Both the position numbers and the translations under genes were made by a program. The notes under the pieces were generated by a model, which was not told where the DNA came from, did no database searches, and saw nothing but the letters and a program-made list of their open reading frames with translations. Below, piece by piece: positions 11,719 to 23,093 of a stretch of 64,000 nucleotides of DNA. The stretch is from assembly GCA_000827325.1 (NCBI GenBank), contig KN832883.1, positions 270,867-334,866 on the forward strand, read 5' to 3'. The stretch is from Oidiodendron maius Zn. Lineage: Eukaryota > Ascomycota > Leotiomycetes > Myxotrichaceae. Position 1 is the first letter of the stretch; each line of letters opens with the position of its first letter.

Positions 11719-13535
11719 TCACTTAACTGTGACTGTACTTACCTGTTCTACCTCTGATGTTGCAGCTTCCCTCTTTCCTTCCTTAAACTCCAAAGTTGTA
11801 CCTTCCGCATTTACATCACACTTTGTTAAACTTGTTTTGCCAAACTGCATAATGGATACACGATTTTCGAAAAGCTGGTTGATATCCTCCAGTGATTTAC
11901 CTTTCATTTCTGGGACACAGAAGAAAGCAAAAGCGAAGGAGCAAACTGCAAAAGCTCCAAATATGAAGCCGACCTTTGACCCCAAGTCTGCATAAGGCGC
12001 GTTGAGGAGATAAGGTGTGAAGAAAGAGAAGAGAAAACTGTTTGCATATATGTAAGAAGATCTCCTCGAAACGGCATCAATAACATAAAGGAATGTATTT
12101 CAAGACTCACTTGGTGACAATGTTCACTATCGAGGCAACTCGTTGCGTCTTATCACGAAGCCTCGACGCCGGAAGCTCCGTCGTAAGAATGTAATTTACC
12201 GGGTCCCAGCTAAAGCAAAGACTAGCCGATGACAGAGCCGTGGCTCCAACAATGACCTGCTTCTGAGAAAGGCTAGGAGATGTTATAGTTCCAATACCGC
12301 CCATCGTAAAAAGCCAGATACTCTGGAGGAATGACCCAATCATCAGGAGCGGGCGACGGCCCACTTTGTCCGTTATCGAGATCGCTACCAAGCAGCAGAA
12401 AAAGTTAAGGCAGGAGCTCATGATGGCATAGTTAAATGCATTGAAGGAACCGATTGACTGGACAAAGAGCGTGCCGTAGGCAGCGGTAAATGGAGAGCCT
12501 GTTGCTTGGATGAAAAAGTTGACCCCCATGGCAATCAGCGTTCGTTTGAGATTCGAGCCCCTGAACAAGTCCATATATTTTCCTTTATTTTGTTCGTTCA
12601 GAAGTGAGAGCTTTAGCAACGCAAGATCTTCGTCTACATTATAGGATGCATTCGAGCCATGGAGTCTTTGAAGGGATTCGCGGGCTTCCTGCTCTCGATC
12701 CTTCAATAATAGCCACCTGGGAGATTCAGGAATGAACCAGACACACGAAGCCACTATTGTTGGAACGATATAGAACAGTCCAAGGGGAATTCGCCACGCT
12801 GCATTTGTAGTGAGTGTACTCGTACCGCGGCAGACGCTGTTGATAATGATTCCTCCGAGTAATAAACTTGTCTGGTATGTTCCAACTGCGAAGCCCCTTA
12901 TCGGCGCAGGAACAATCTCGGCCTGAAATGGTGGACAGGTCGCAAGCTCCATACCTATATATGCGTAATTCAGGATGCGTCCAGCAAGCACTTGCTCCTT
13001 CCTGGTTGCGGTGACAAGAACCGTTGCGGACATCATGGCCCAAAGCGACATACAGAACATGGCCATCCTTCGACCATAACGGGCACTGATAATGCTTCCG
13101 ATATAGAGCCCTTGAATTATAGGGTTAATCTTGACTCTCAATCAACTGGGGTCTTGTAAGTAGTTCGACTCCACATACCAAAACCGAACCCGATGAAGTT
13201 GAGGCTATTTAGAAGAGATAAGAAGTACGACGGTATAGCATAAGTCTTTGTTTTAGGGTTATATTCCCAAACTGTTTCTTGTAAGGAATCATAGCTTGAC
13301 TCGTTGCGATCCCCTGGTTATCGAATCCATAGTTGAGGGTAGATAATGCTATCAGCCCCACGGAGAAGCCTAGTCGTAAGGTAAAGTGCTGAAAGAAGCG
13401 ATTTCGTTTCAACAGCGAGAGGAACATTTTGAGGTTTCGGACGTCAATAATTTCATCAACTGCTTTTCGATAGGAGTTGGAGAATGTGGTGTCACAACTG
13501 GCAGATGGGGTATGGCTCTGGGGCCTCTCCTTCAT
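11719..13535 (-). pseudogene. MFS sugar permease (alpha-glucoside type) with a 1-bp frameshift
   Basis: Exons 13535-13179, 13110-12111 and 12037-11719 with good splice sites. The sum is one base short of a whole number of codons. The break is near 13262: the frame reads AMIPYKKQFGN, and the family continuation NPKTKTYAIPSYFLSLLNSLNFIG lies one base out of frame immediately after. Downstream motifs of the sugar-porter family are intact: GRRMAMF, AGRILNYAYIGMELA, PESPRWLL, KVGRRPL and PEMKGKSLEDINQLF. These resemble fungal maltose/alpha-glucoside permeases with 12 membrane spans. It is divergent from a Zn2Cys6 gene that also carries a disabling change. A sequencing error is the alternative explanation. 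Confidence 0.82.
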
Positions 13536-13983
13536 CTCTTTTAAGCATCACCGACACTACCAGTGTGGACAGGCCGGAAATGGCGTGACCAAAGCAATTG
13601 AACGCGCATTGTATCTATGAGAGATGGTTATTGCGCTTATACGGGTATCATACAGCGCGGAAAGATTTTCACTTATAGGAAAGATTTCTTAGTCGCATAT
13701 TCCCCACATTAGTGGGAGGCTTATCATATTGGTGAGTAACACCTGAGTCGCCCCTGAGCTAACCTTTTTATTCGTGACTGACAAGTCCGCGGGGAAGATT
13801 TCTTACATTCGGAATTTGGAGTGGAGATGAGCGGGGACTTAGCGATGGCGCCATCGCTGGACCACTCCGCTGCTCGTCGCTCTTGTGAATTGCTTCGTCT
13901 AGACCCCGAGGTTCCGTTTTCGCATCAGATAGGACTTTGTAGCTTTATTTCTTTGCAACCTGAAGGTCGAGAAGCTAATCCTA
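13536..13983. promoter_or_regulatory. Divergent promoter of permease and Zn2Cys6 regulator
   Basis: A 448-bp non-coding gap between head-to-head genes. It contains CGGAATTTGG at 13810, which looks like half-sites used by fungal amylolytic regulators (CGGAAATTTAA type), and a CCGCGGGGA at about 13788. This is resemblance only. Confidence 0.4.
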
Positions 13984-15576
13984 ATGCACAGAAATCGAGC
14001 TTGTGACCCATGTGCTGCTCGGAAGTCCAGATGCGACCGGCAATTCCCTTGCCAGCGTTGTAAAACGCTCTCCATTACTTGCGTGACTGTCCGCAGACAC
14101 TCAAAATCCGGCCCCAAGGGTCCATGGGCGAGAAAGAAACTTCTAGCTAGGGCACTGGAGGGTAGACGGCAAGGACCAGGTAGAGATACCGGGAGCCTTT
14201 CTATCCCAAACGACGAACCTGCTACCGTGAATGTTCCCTCCCTTTTACCTCAGAGGCCTCACACAACTTCAATCATCCCAATCACTCTTATTAGACGATA
14301 CCTTGATGTATATCAGCAAGAGTTATATCCCATATGGCCCGTAGTCAACACAGATGGCTTATTATTACGGCTGGAAGACTCAAATGATACTGAGGCATAT
14401 TCTCTCGCAACGTCACTGTGCGCAGTGACTATGGCCCAACTCAACGTTCTCCCCGAAGGTAGTTCAGGACTATTGGCTGTCGATAGCTCGAAGATGGCAC
14501 TTGAATCGGAGAGAGCAAGACATACGATAGACTATCAAGAAAGACCGTCAATTAGTATTCTCCTATCATCCTTCTTCCTACATATAGCCGTAGCAAACCG
14601 AGGACAAATAAACAAAGCGACGCTGCTGCTTCGTGAAGCCATTACTTTTGCACAGCTACTTGGGCTTGACAAGGCGGAGCATTATCTTTTTCTCTGCAAT
14701 CAGGATGCACAACTGCAGCTTAGAATAGCATGGCTATTATTCATTACGGAGAGGTACGCGGACCATGGTCGTTTCTCCGAGCTTTCGTTGCTAAAGTATT
14801 ATGATAGGGGTCACACAACTCGGTTTGAGCTGCCCAGGATATTACAACTTGATTCGACCCTCCCAGGACTTGAGATAGACGAGAACCCCGCTATTCTGAC
14901 CGCTTTTGTTGACATGTCCAATTTGTTCCGGGACTTTGGAGCGGCCATGGACAGCGTCAGATTGGGGCAATCCGAAGAATTTTACGTCGCTATGCACATG
15001 CGCTTGCGAGAGATTCTAGAACTTCCGCAACACTGCAGTAATTTACAGAAGGCGGATTTTTTTATTACACAACAGTGGATGAGGGTCGTCCTATGGAAAC
15101 AGTCGCTCTTTTATGTTGAATTGATGATCAACCCAGCGGACGAAGGCCTCAGTCTGTCCCTCCCCGATAGCATTGCGCGACGAGTTGTGTCATGTCTAAA
15201 CACATTTCCTATGCCTATTATCGAAGCACATGGTCTTGGGATGGTATGTTCTATACTCAAAATCACTCTTTACGCTATCGTAAACCTCCTCCTAACTTAT
15301 TCGAAGGAGATGAAATTATTTGAGGTCGCGAATTCGCTCGCCGACATCCTCTTATGCCAGCCCTCAGTTTCGCCCACTCTTCAGTTAATGCAAGTTGGAC
15401 CTCGAGATATTCTCAGCCAATTTGTATAGTACCTGTCCTCTTTCCGCGGTGGAGCTGGTATTAAATTTCAAATCTTACAGCAGAAGACGCATGACACTTT
15501 CTCGAGAATTACCCTCGTTCCGGGGCCTCTAGAAGTGGAGGAGGAATCAACCACTATAGTCGAAGAGAAGGGATAA
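13984..15576 (+). pseudogene. Zn2Cys6 regulator with probable premature stop
   Basis: The frame begins with a binuclear zinc cluster, Cys7-Cys10-Cys17-Cys23-Cys26-Cys33 (CDPCAARKSRC, then PCQRC), followed by a basic linker, PKGPWARKK, as in MalR/AmyR-like activators. The central region resembles the fungal-specific regulatory domain. Translation ends at TAG 15427-15429 (481 aa), but the same frame then continues without a break for 48 codons to TAA 15574-15576, beginning YLSSFRGG, which reads like the expected C terminus. CAG to TAG would be a CpA to TpA change. The truncated 481-aa form could still be made. The divergent permease suggests a role in sugar-induced expression. Confidence 0.8.
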
Positions 15577-16311
15577 ATCTCCAGTTTTACAACAAATTCT
15601 CCAGTCCAGCACTAGCAAACATTCTCACAGTTAGAGACACTATGCTACACTCTGCAGCGTTGAGTACAAATGTGGGATCACCGGATGACAGCATTCTCGG
15701 TAACGATTTCCTAGAAAAGTCCCGGACAACAGGTGTAACCAACATCGCCTCTAATCTATTATAACCATTTGCCTGTCTTCAAAATTTGGGACCGCAGCAA
15801 GAAGCTCGCATCAAGAATAAATAGGGTTCTTGAGTTTTAAAGACACAGAGAATAAGGAGCCGATAAGCCGAATTTCTCCGGACGAGGATTTTTAGTTAAT
15901 TATTTTTTAAAGGGGTCCATTTCCAGACATGTGCAGCTGTGCACCACTGCCTAGCCATACTCCAAGGTGCCTGGCAGCTGCTACTTGTCATATTCTTGCG
16001 AATCCTACGCCTCGCACTCAAGTTTACAAGTACAGTACCTATTTCACCTTTATAGTACTAAACAAGATTGTGAAGCTTTCATTCATTATTAACAGCTTGT
16101 ACGAGAAAACAAAATGGGAAATATTCACGACGGTTCAGGTATTCTACAAATAATGCCGCACTTATCTAGCATTGCTAGCAGAAGGCAGGCGTGGGCAGTG
16201 ATAGTAATGTAGTATTTTAGCTATGTGTTGGGGTAGATGAATATAGAAATGGTATTATACATAGCAGAGAGAGACGATAAATACAGAAATTTACCTTTTT
16301 CTTCTGGAGAT
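15577..16311. other. Intergenic, no gene seen
   Basis: Only a 74-codon frame at 15929-16153 with no motif. The stretch lies between convergent ends and is AT-rich toward 15900-16150. Confidence 0.6.
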
Positions 16312-17343
16312 CTACAAATGCTTAACGCTCACCAGTTCAAGCTTCTTAAGAAAGCAATCTGGCTTCTCCCATATCCCGTGACACATAGTTGGCACTTCAT
16401 TTCTCAAGTGCTTAACGGCTTCAACAGCTTCGATATCCTGCGGCAACTTCTGCATACTTCTCCAACAAGGATTCGACATATATCTCTGCATAAAACCTTC
16501 ACAATCCTTACTCTCTAACGCGCTAAAAGTAATCGGACAATCACTTCCTAGCCTCACATCTTCATAACCAAGGTATAGAGCCTCAAGCGAATCCCAATGA
16601 GCAAAGTTAGCAGGGTGGCATGTGTCACCACTCGTTTTCAACGAGCATACCCTAGCATTAACATCCAGTCCCACCTTCCTCACTCTTTGTAAGTCGCTTT
16701 TATTTACCAAATTACTAAATTGCCGGAGACAACACCAGGCTCCCTGAACGTTCTTGTTCCACTTCTCCCGGAAATATAACGTGTCGCGCTCAAAGTTGAA
16801 ATAGACTTTCGGCGGCAGCACATTTATCCTATGCCCAGGAGTGTCGGTCCACTGTTGATCGAATCGTTGTGGTCCAAAGCTGAGAGTATAGTGCTTTAGA
16901 CCCACGGCTCGAGATTCAGAGCACACGTGCAGAATTGGTGGGATGGATGAATAGAGCCCGCCGTTGGTTTTAGTGTTAATAGCAACAACGCGTGGTTCCT
17001 CGGCTAACATATTCCATATCTTATATTGAATTTCGTAAGGAAATTTGACGAAGTGTGGGAAGTCTTTAGGGCGTTTGAAGTTTGCTATTATATTTGAGGA
17101 AGCTGTATCCTGGTTGTGAGACTTTGGGCGCTGAGAATGTCGTCCATTTCTTGATGTTGGAATGTGTCGTTTTCCAAACTCACTCTTATAGCATACACGC
17201 TTTCTCCGGCCACAGCTAGGTAAATGTACGTCAGTTAAAAGGGGTAGCTAGTTGCAAAAATATAGGTCTTACAGGGCGGCGAGAAATTTCCGAGGGGCCT
17301 TGCCACCTGTTGACGGGCGGGCATTTTGTTTTGTTCGGGCCAT
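16312..17343 (-). CDS. Histone H3 tail fused to a 2EXR-domain protein
   Basis: Exon 1 (17343-17273) encodes MARTKQNARPSTGGKAPRKF, an almost exact histone H3 N-terminal tail, then LAAL. A 57-nt intron (17272-17216; donor GTAAGA, branch CTGAC, acceptor CCTAG) joins in phase to exon 2 (17215-16312), giving 324 aa. K4, S10, K14 and K18 of H3 are kept; K9 is Pro, T6 is Asn and Q19 is Phe. The H3 fold itself is absent. After a basic stretch (GRRKR) the protein becomes a fungal 2EXR domain: HFVKFPYEIQYKIWNM, PPILHVCSESRAVGLKHY and VYFNFERDTLYF. 2EXR proteins have no settled function. I infer acquisition of a 5' histone H3 exon by exon shuffling. An ATG 48 codons upstream in the same frame is less likely the start. 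Confidence 0.78.
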
Positions 17344-18852
17344 TGCAAATGATAATGTGCGCTGGGTAGTTGAGCAGAACGACCCTTGGGTAGCAAGACG
17401 GAGTTGGAAGGTTGGGCTGGGAGCCATCTGCCTATGTATCTGCCTATATAGAGAGTGGCTGCGCCATTCGCTTAATCGGCTTGGCAATTATTATGCAAAA
17501 TGGCTATTGCACGCTACAGCAGCCACATAGCAGGATGGTTTCCTGTATAGTGGTGACATCTTAGAGCTCGGATGCGGCCCCTTTATATATATTAGAAGGA
17601 CTCTGTTACGCTATAAAGGACACTCTTTGCAAAATAATGTGATGACGTGATATGTGCTGTGCCACGGTTTATCACCATTAGGTGTGGCTGTAGAATAAGC
17701 TTTTGCCCAGGTGGGAAGTACGGCCGAGTGGATTTTAACTTACCTTAGACTTCAGACTTATAAAATACGTTTTATAGTATATGTAAATAACTATTATGCA
17801 TCGTGGTTGAATTTCAAGGTTTCGAACCTCGTTGAGGTGTAGAAAATATATACTTTAGTTCAATATATGTGGCATATTTTTGCCAAGCTACTTGAAGCTC
17901 AGCCTATTTATCGACTCAAAAAGAAGACATTGGGGATACAGTCGTTGCAAAAATGGCTTCCCTTTGCCTGTGAGCGGGATGTTTAGACTCAATGACTAGA
18001 TATAGTTAAGTCCGTCAATACCTTGCTAGGAGAATAACCAATGATATTTAGTTCCAGGTTTAGAATGGAAATAGAGCGTCAACTCCGTTACAGACTAAAT
18101 CTCGAAGTGTAAGGCACTTTTCAATACAAATGTTTGGAGTTAGTGGTTAGGATTGGTTAGGGTTAGTCTCGGGGGGGTTGGGGGTGTCTGACCCCCCATC
18201 TTTGGATATATTCTAAAATAGAGTTGAGTTTTGGTAGGCTTTGAGATTCAGGCATTGGACGGGATATAGCTGGGCTTTTTTAATGCCATATTTCATTCTA
18301 TCGTGATATTATGTGTATTTATTACAATACTGCATCACTTTGACTTGTTATACTAGCTACTCAATCTGACCTCTAAAGGACTACTATCCAATTTCTTTAA
18401 AAGCGCGAGAATCTCCCGTGCCTCTGATTCCTTGCGCTACGTCCTGCATTTAGAACCAATACATACCTTGGCTCGAACCCTCACATGATCGAAAAAGTAC
18501 GGGTACTATTTTGGCTCAGTCCGACTATATGCATAAGAATCTAAAAAAGGTCCAGCCGAGTAATAAATTATTTCCGGCAAATTCCAGCTGATCGGAAAAA
18601 TTAGGCCGTGGGCTGCTATATTTAGCATACTCCGACTATATGCATAGGAGTCTAGAAAAGATTCAGCTTGGCATAGATTCCCGCGCCAGGGCTCATGCTT
18701 TAGCGCATTGACGATTGGCTGTCACAAGATGTAATTAGCTAGTCTGCCGGTCTGGTAGTAATCTCGCCACATTTTGCACCAAGTATATATTGCCCTCCTG
18801 TACCTTTTTCCCTCCCAAAAAATAATTAAAATACAAATCAAACTACATAAAA
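17344..18852. other. Intergenic with G-rich and repeated segments
   Basis: No gene found. It holds a G-rich stretch at 18146-18197 with a TTAGGG-like run and a GGGGG/CCCCCC inverted pair, a 37-bp direct repeat (18520-18556 and 18631-18667), and a degenerate tRNA-like patch near 17716-17840. Confidence 0.6.
18520..18667. repeat. 37-bp direct repeat, two copies
   Basis: Copies at 18520-18556 and 18631-18667 share TCCGACTATATGCATA and similar tails (TCTA..AAA, then CAGC), 111 bp apart. They lie upstream of the small secreted protein gene. Confidence 0.55.
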
Positions 18853-19173
18853 ATGTTGCAAACTATCCTTTTTTACCCATTACTCTTTCACTATGCCTGT
18901 GCTACCACAATAAAAGCATGGAGTGCAAAGAACGAGCTGTTAGGCGAAGTTTCCGCGTGCAGTGGAACAATATTGTCTGAAAACTATCCATCACTACACA
19001 GATACGAAGTTATTTACAATAGTGCCCATGTTTGCTGGGCAAACGACTATGGTCAATGCTTATTTGTCTCGAAGTCAAGCGGATATATAAATTACTACCA
19101 GGACACTTCTATTTTCTCCGGCTACATCGCGTGCGGGGCTCTTGGCTGTGATGAGGTCAACATAGGATGTTAG
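18853..19173 (+). CDS. Small cysteine-rich secreted protein
   Basis: A 106-aa frame beginning with a hydrophobic leader (about residues 1-18, ending near HYACAT) and followed by six cysteines at 36, 61, 69, 94, 99 and 106. The spacing and small size fit secreted fungal effector-like or antimicrobial-like proteins. I do not recognise a specific family. It sits alone in repeat-bearing intergenic DNA, a common setting for such genes. A TATATAT at 18784 could serve as promoter. No intron is needed. Confidence 0.65.
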   Translation: MLQTILFYPLLFHYACATTIKAWSAKNELLGEVSACSGTILSENYPSLHRYEVIYNSAHVCWANDYGQCLFVSKSSGYINYYQDTSIFSGYIACGALGCDEVNIGC

Positions 19174-20160
19174 GATTAGGGTTATCGCTACTCTTTCTAG
19201 GGCTGAGATGAAAGTGGAAGGACTTGATCTGTCCAATGGATCTGTTGGAGGGACGGTTCTCGAGATGTATTCGCCACGACTCGGCCTGCTGCCTTGATGG
19301 ACTGTTATTCAAGACCGTCGTGCACAATAATTCCACTAGAGAACGAGTCTAGCAAATCCGTTTCAATCATGTTGTACTCAGCTTCATTTTTTCTCGAAAA
19401 TCAATACAGCTTTCTCTTCGCATAGAATTTTAATTTAGTTGTGTCCAGGATGTCCGGATTAATTAACCAGAGACTGTTAAGCTCATCGAGACCCTTAGTA
19501 CGAGAGCCAGCCAATGATACCAGCAAAGTGAGGCCATAGACATAGATAATGAAAATAGTAGATTTAGAGGATAGACTTGAAATTTTAATGGGTATTTTGT
19601 TTTACACAGTGATTTCGCCTATATTTATTTATGATACAGGTCTGAAGGAGGCGGGGAGGTGTTTGCGCCGAGTTGGCTGGTAGAAATTCGTTTCTGTCAA
19701 TCTGGTCTTTGCTTATTCTGCCAATGGCTGGCCGCTTTTCAGGAGGCAATGCATTCGTCAGTAGCCTTAACAGTTGGAGATGAGACGCTTGCAGCTAGAC
19801 AAACAATTGATTGGCATACAGAAATCCCGCCACCTGAGTGTAGCATTGCGGTGCCTCCAGGGGGATCTATGTGGTAGGATCCGCGACTACGTGTAGCTCG
19901 CAGAAGACCGAATGACTTCTTAATCTCTTCTCATATTCATATTCCTTCCTACTCTCTCCTACACTAGACATAAATCTTCCAGAGAGGGCATTTCTAACTA
20001 TAAGATGAGTTTAAAATACAGCCTTGCGCCGTTTATTGAACATATTCTATATAATACACTTCTATTTTGCCTATCCGTTAAATGGAATATTTTCTCCGCT
20101 TCCTCTTCCCACGTCCAAATACTTCTTCTTTGACATGAATCTGCTTCTCAGTCATTTACC
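19174..20160. other. Intergenic, no gene seen
   Basis: Nearly 1 kb with only short unsupported frames (for example 19659-19877). It is the 3' side of both the secreted-protein gene and the RTA1-type gene. Confidence 0.6.
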
Positions 20161-21036
20161 TTAGCCCAGAAGTGGAATACCCGAAACCTTCTCTGATACA
20201 ATGTTGTCTGGGTATCGCAAATAGAATAACCACGATGCGACTAGCATTGGAACAGTGTCAAACATATAGAGTGTCCACTCGTGAGTCAATGGATATCCAT
20301 CTGTCCCCATCACGTACTCGACAATCCTAAATATCGACCTCACAATGATCAACATGCTAACGCCATATAGCATGTACATAGTTTTGATCCAGGATTGGTC
20401 AACTTGGTATGATTGCGGAGTTGGGCTGTTGCGCAGTCGCCTGTGGAAGAGCATGCCGGTGAGGCCGAAAATGGTGAAGGAGATTAATTGAATACCAAGT
20501 CCAACGATGACCATCCAATTCCCGAGTTTGCCGAGTGTCGGGTTTTTAGACGCCATGACAGTCAGGCCAGATGAACCACCCTGTAGTAAGAATGAGAACA
20601 CATCACCACCGACAAAAATTCGCGTGAGCAGTTGCGGTTTTATGATCGAGAGATGGCTTCCTCCAACAAGTAAAATGATTCGACCTAAGCACATGTAGAT
20701 GGTGGCAGCGAAAAGAGCAGGCGGAAGGAGGATAAAGGCGCCTTGGATTATATAAGGCATAAGCCTGTCCGTTTTGTTGGCTGCACTGGCGCGAGCGCAG
20801 TAGCCAACGAATTCCACTGAGAGGAATCAGTAAAATCAAAGCGAAGCATATAAGAATTTATGGGAAGACGCACTAAAACACCCTACTACGAAAGCAGAGC
20901 AGAACCAGGTCCGTCTCCTACACGTTCGCCATCCGAGAAGTCCGAGCCAGATCACGGCGCTAATTACAGAAGCGGGTATGCTGGGAACATACTTCCAAAC
21001 GTAGTAACCGGATTTGAGAGGGAGAAGTTGTGGCAT
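20161..21036 (-). CDS. RTA1-like seven-span membrane protein
   Basis: Exons 21036-20874 and 20816-20161 with a 57-nt intron (GTGCGT...CTCAG, branch CTGAT); phase closes to 272 aa. Several hydrophobic spans are evident, and family marks are GYCARASA, GGDVFSFLLQGGSSGL, RSIFRIVEY and DTVPMLVASWLFYLRYPD. RTA1/RSB1-family proteins of fungi are plasma-membrane proteins linked to lipid translocation, sphingoid-base export and drug tolerance. Substrate cannot be deduced here. Length is typical or slightly short. Confidence 0.9.
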
Positions 21037-21632
21037 TTCCAGTTTGTCGCAGATGTGGAAAAGTCTGAAGTTGTACGGTAGAGGGCAAATGAAAATAGGT
21101 AAGACTTGAGATACTTATATTCTATTGCTCGTCATGATAAAACCATTTATACATTCAGTTCGTTCGAGACAAGTCAAAGCCCTTTCTCTGAAACCAGATG
21201 CATTGTTATTGGTGGACGCGCGTATACCGTACGGATGCCATTGCTCTAATACGCCAATACGTCAATACGCGTATTTCTATCTTGCGTGCTGACATGGGAT
21301 TACCGGATTGTGACGGCATACAGGATATTAATACAAGGCATGTTCAAGCATCTCCAAATCAATTGCATTATTGCCTGGTCAGGTCTATGTGTTTGCCTCA
21401 CATATGGCGAAGTACTGAAATATCTTCTATTACATGTACTAGGCACGACGAATATGCGTCTCAATCATCCAAACTAAATTTGCCCGGTATTTATACTTCA
21501 GCTAAGTGATCTTAATCCATCATATGGGCACTCATTCGTCGCAAATTCTTCCAGTTTTGGTGCTTGCTATCGTAGAGTCCCAGTCGGTGGAGCAGCGAAA
21601 CGGACCCTACGTAACTTCGGTCGCACTTCTGT

Positions 21633-22073
21633 TCAGAGTAAAAGTCTAGCAGGGCACGTGGCATCTAACACTTTCCAGATATTCAAATCAGTTGTCAAAT
21701 TAGTTTGGCCCTTATAGACTTCGTATCCTAGATCTATATGGAGGGACTCGTTGTCATATGTATGTCTGATGCTCTTGAAGTGTTCAAACAGGTTGAAGAG
21801 AGCTGGAGCAACACTAGCGGGAACTGCAGCCATCCGACTTATCCCAATGAACAAGAATGCTCCATAGAAAGCGATACCAATTGAGGGAATAATGTCTTGT
21901 TTTAGTATTAACGCCTGTATCGCAAGCTGCCGGCCGCCACTGTCTATTCGTCGCATTGGAACGGCTGAGGGTAGGATATGCCCGACAAGGCTAATATGAA
22001 AATCACGGCAAATGTAGCCAACAGCACACCTGCGACTACCATAATCTCCTGAGGCTCTGAGCTCTACCCGCAT
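21633..22073 (-). pseudogene. Unrecognised frame, possible carboxylesterase fragment
   Basis: A 146-codon frame whose end (SLHIDLGYEVYKG, then LNIWK) faintly resembles the N-terminal opening of type B carboxylesterases, but no catalytic motif follows and the frame then stops. The rest has no recognisable feature. It may be a gene scrap or chance. Confidence 0.2.
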
Positions 22074-22243
22074 GAATTCTCCGTATAACGCACTGAATAC
22101 GGCGTATTCGGATGCCGAAGAAAAGCCGACCGTTTAGGGCTCATGGGCAGGCCTTGTGCCCCACACGAAACACGCAGCATTCCAAGACTATAATCTTGTC
22201 AAATAGTCTATAATTACTTCGTACATTGTCCATGATATACCAT

Positions 22244-23093
22244 CTATATTTCTAAGAGAAATCTTATAATTGCTGCCGCAACAACTGCGCCATCGTGCGC
22301 CAACCCCGCACGAGACATTCCATCTTTGAACAGATCGTCATCGAAGATCTTCTGTTCGTGCCGCAGCTCCAGGATTTTGGATACGATAAAATCATTGAAC
22401 TCTGGATGTGCCTGCACAGTCAAGATTCGTTTCGGCCTGTAAAATCCCTGAATCCCGCATACAGGGCTATAGCCGAGATTGATGCAATCTTTTGGGAGCT
22501 CGCAGACGATGTCGCGGTGCATTTGATGTAAAGACTGGAATCGCATGTCAGTAATGTATATTCGATAGAATAAACTGCCACGCACCAGCGTATCCTTTCC
22601 AAACAGTTCTCTGCCTGTGTCTGTCAAGTTGATATTATTGACTGAGATTTCCCACCCTTCCGTGTTTCTCCCGACCTTCGCACCCAACGCACGCGCCAAG
22701 ATCTGGTGTCCAAAGCAGATACCTACCACTGCCTTCTGGTGTTGCTGGATCACATCTTGAACATAATTTGTCAAGCTGACAATCCATGGGTCGTTCTCGA
22801 ATGCATTGTGCTCTTTTCAGTGTCAGTGGAAATCTCTATAGCCTAGAAGGGCCAGACATACTGCTCCCTGTCAAGAGAAGAGCATCAACATTCTTTGGGT
22901 TTGGGTATTCTTCTTTATTTACGACGTGCCATTTGCTGACTTCGAGCTCCACATTGCTTGCACCTTGGCCCAGTCCCTTCAAGCCTTCCTTCAGAAGCCT
23001 CTCAAACAGATGGCCGTAGGATCCGTACCGTTCCTTGACAGCGTCAACGGGGGTGTCGCATTCCAGCACCGCAACATGGAGTTTTCTCGTCAT
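22244..23093 (-). CDS. Class I glutamine amidotransferase-like protein
   Basis: Exons 23093-22862, 22812-22586 and 22534-22244; 249 aa with all phases closed. The catalytic nucleophile is Cys110 in VGICFGHQI; the His-Glu pair is in VQAHPEF; TGS near residue 75 forms the oxyanion part, and LHQMHRDIV is also typical. The length and the absence of a synthetase domain match free-standing fungal GATase proteins related to yeast YLR126C, whose substrate is uncertain. The second intron (51 nt, 22535-22585) is a multiple of three and free of stops, so retention would add 17 residues rather than truncate. The chosen structure restores the GKDTL-SLHQMH continuity seen in relatives. Confidence 0.9.

Noticed and set aside
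17716-17840. tRNA-like patch (CGGCCGAGTGG A-box-like, GGTTTCGAACCTCG B-box-like)
   Set aside because: The acceptor stem does not pair and one T-stem pair fails; the spacing is far too long without a convincing intron. At best a decayed tRNA.
21633-22073. Carboxylesterase gene
   Set aside because: Only a faint N-terminal resemblance and no catalytic motif; kept as a low-confidence fragment only.
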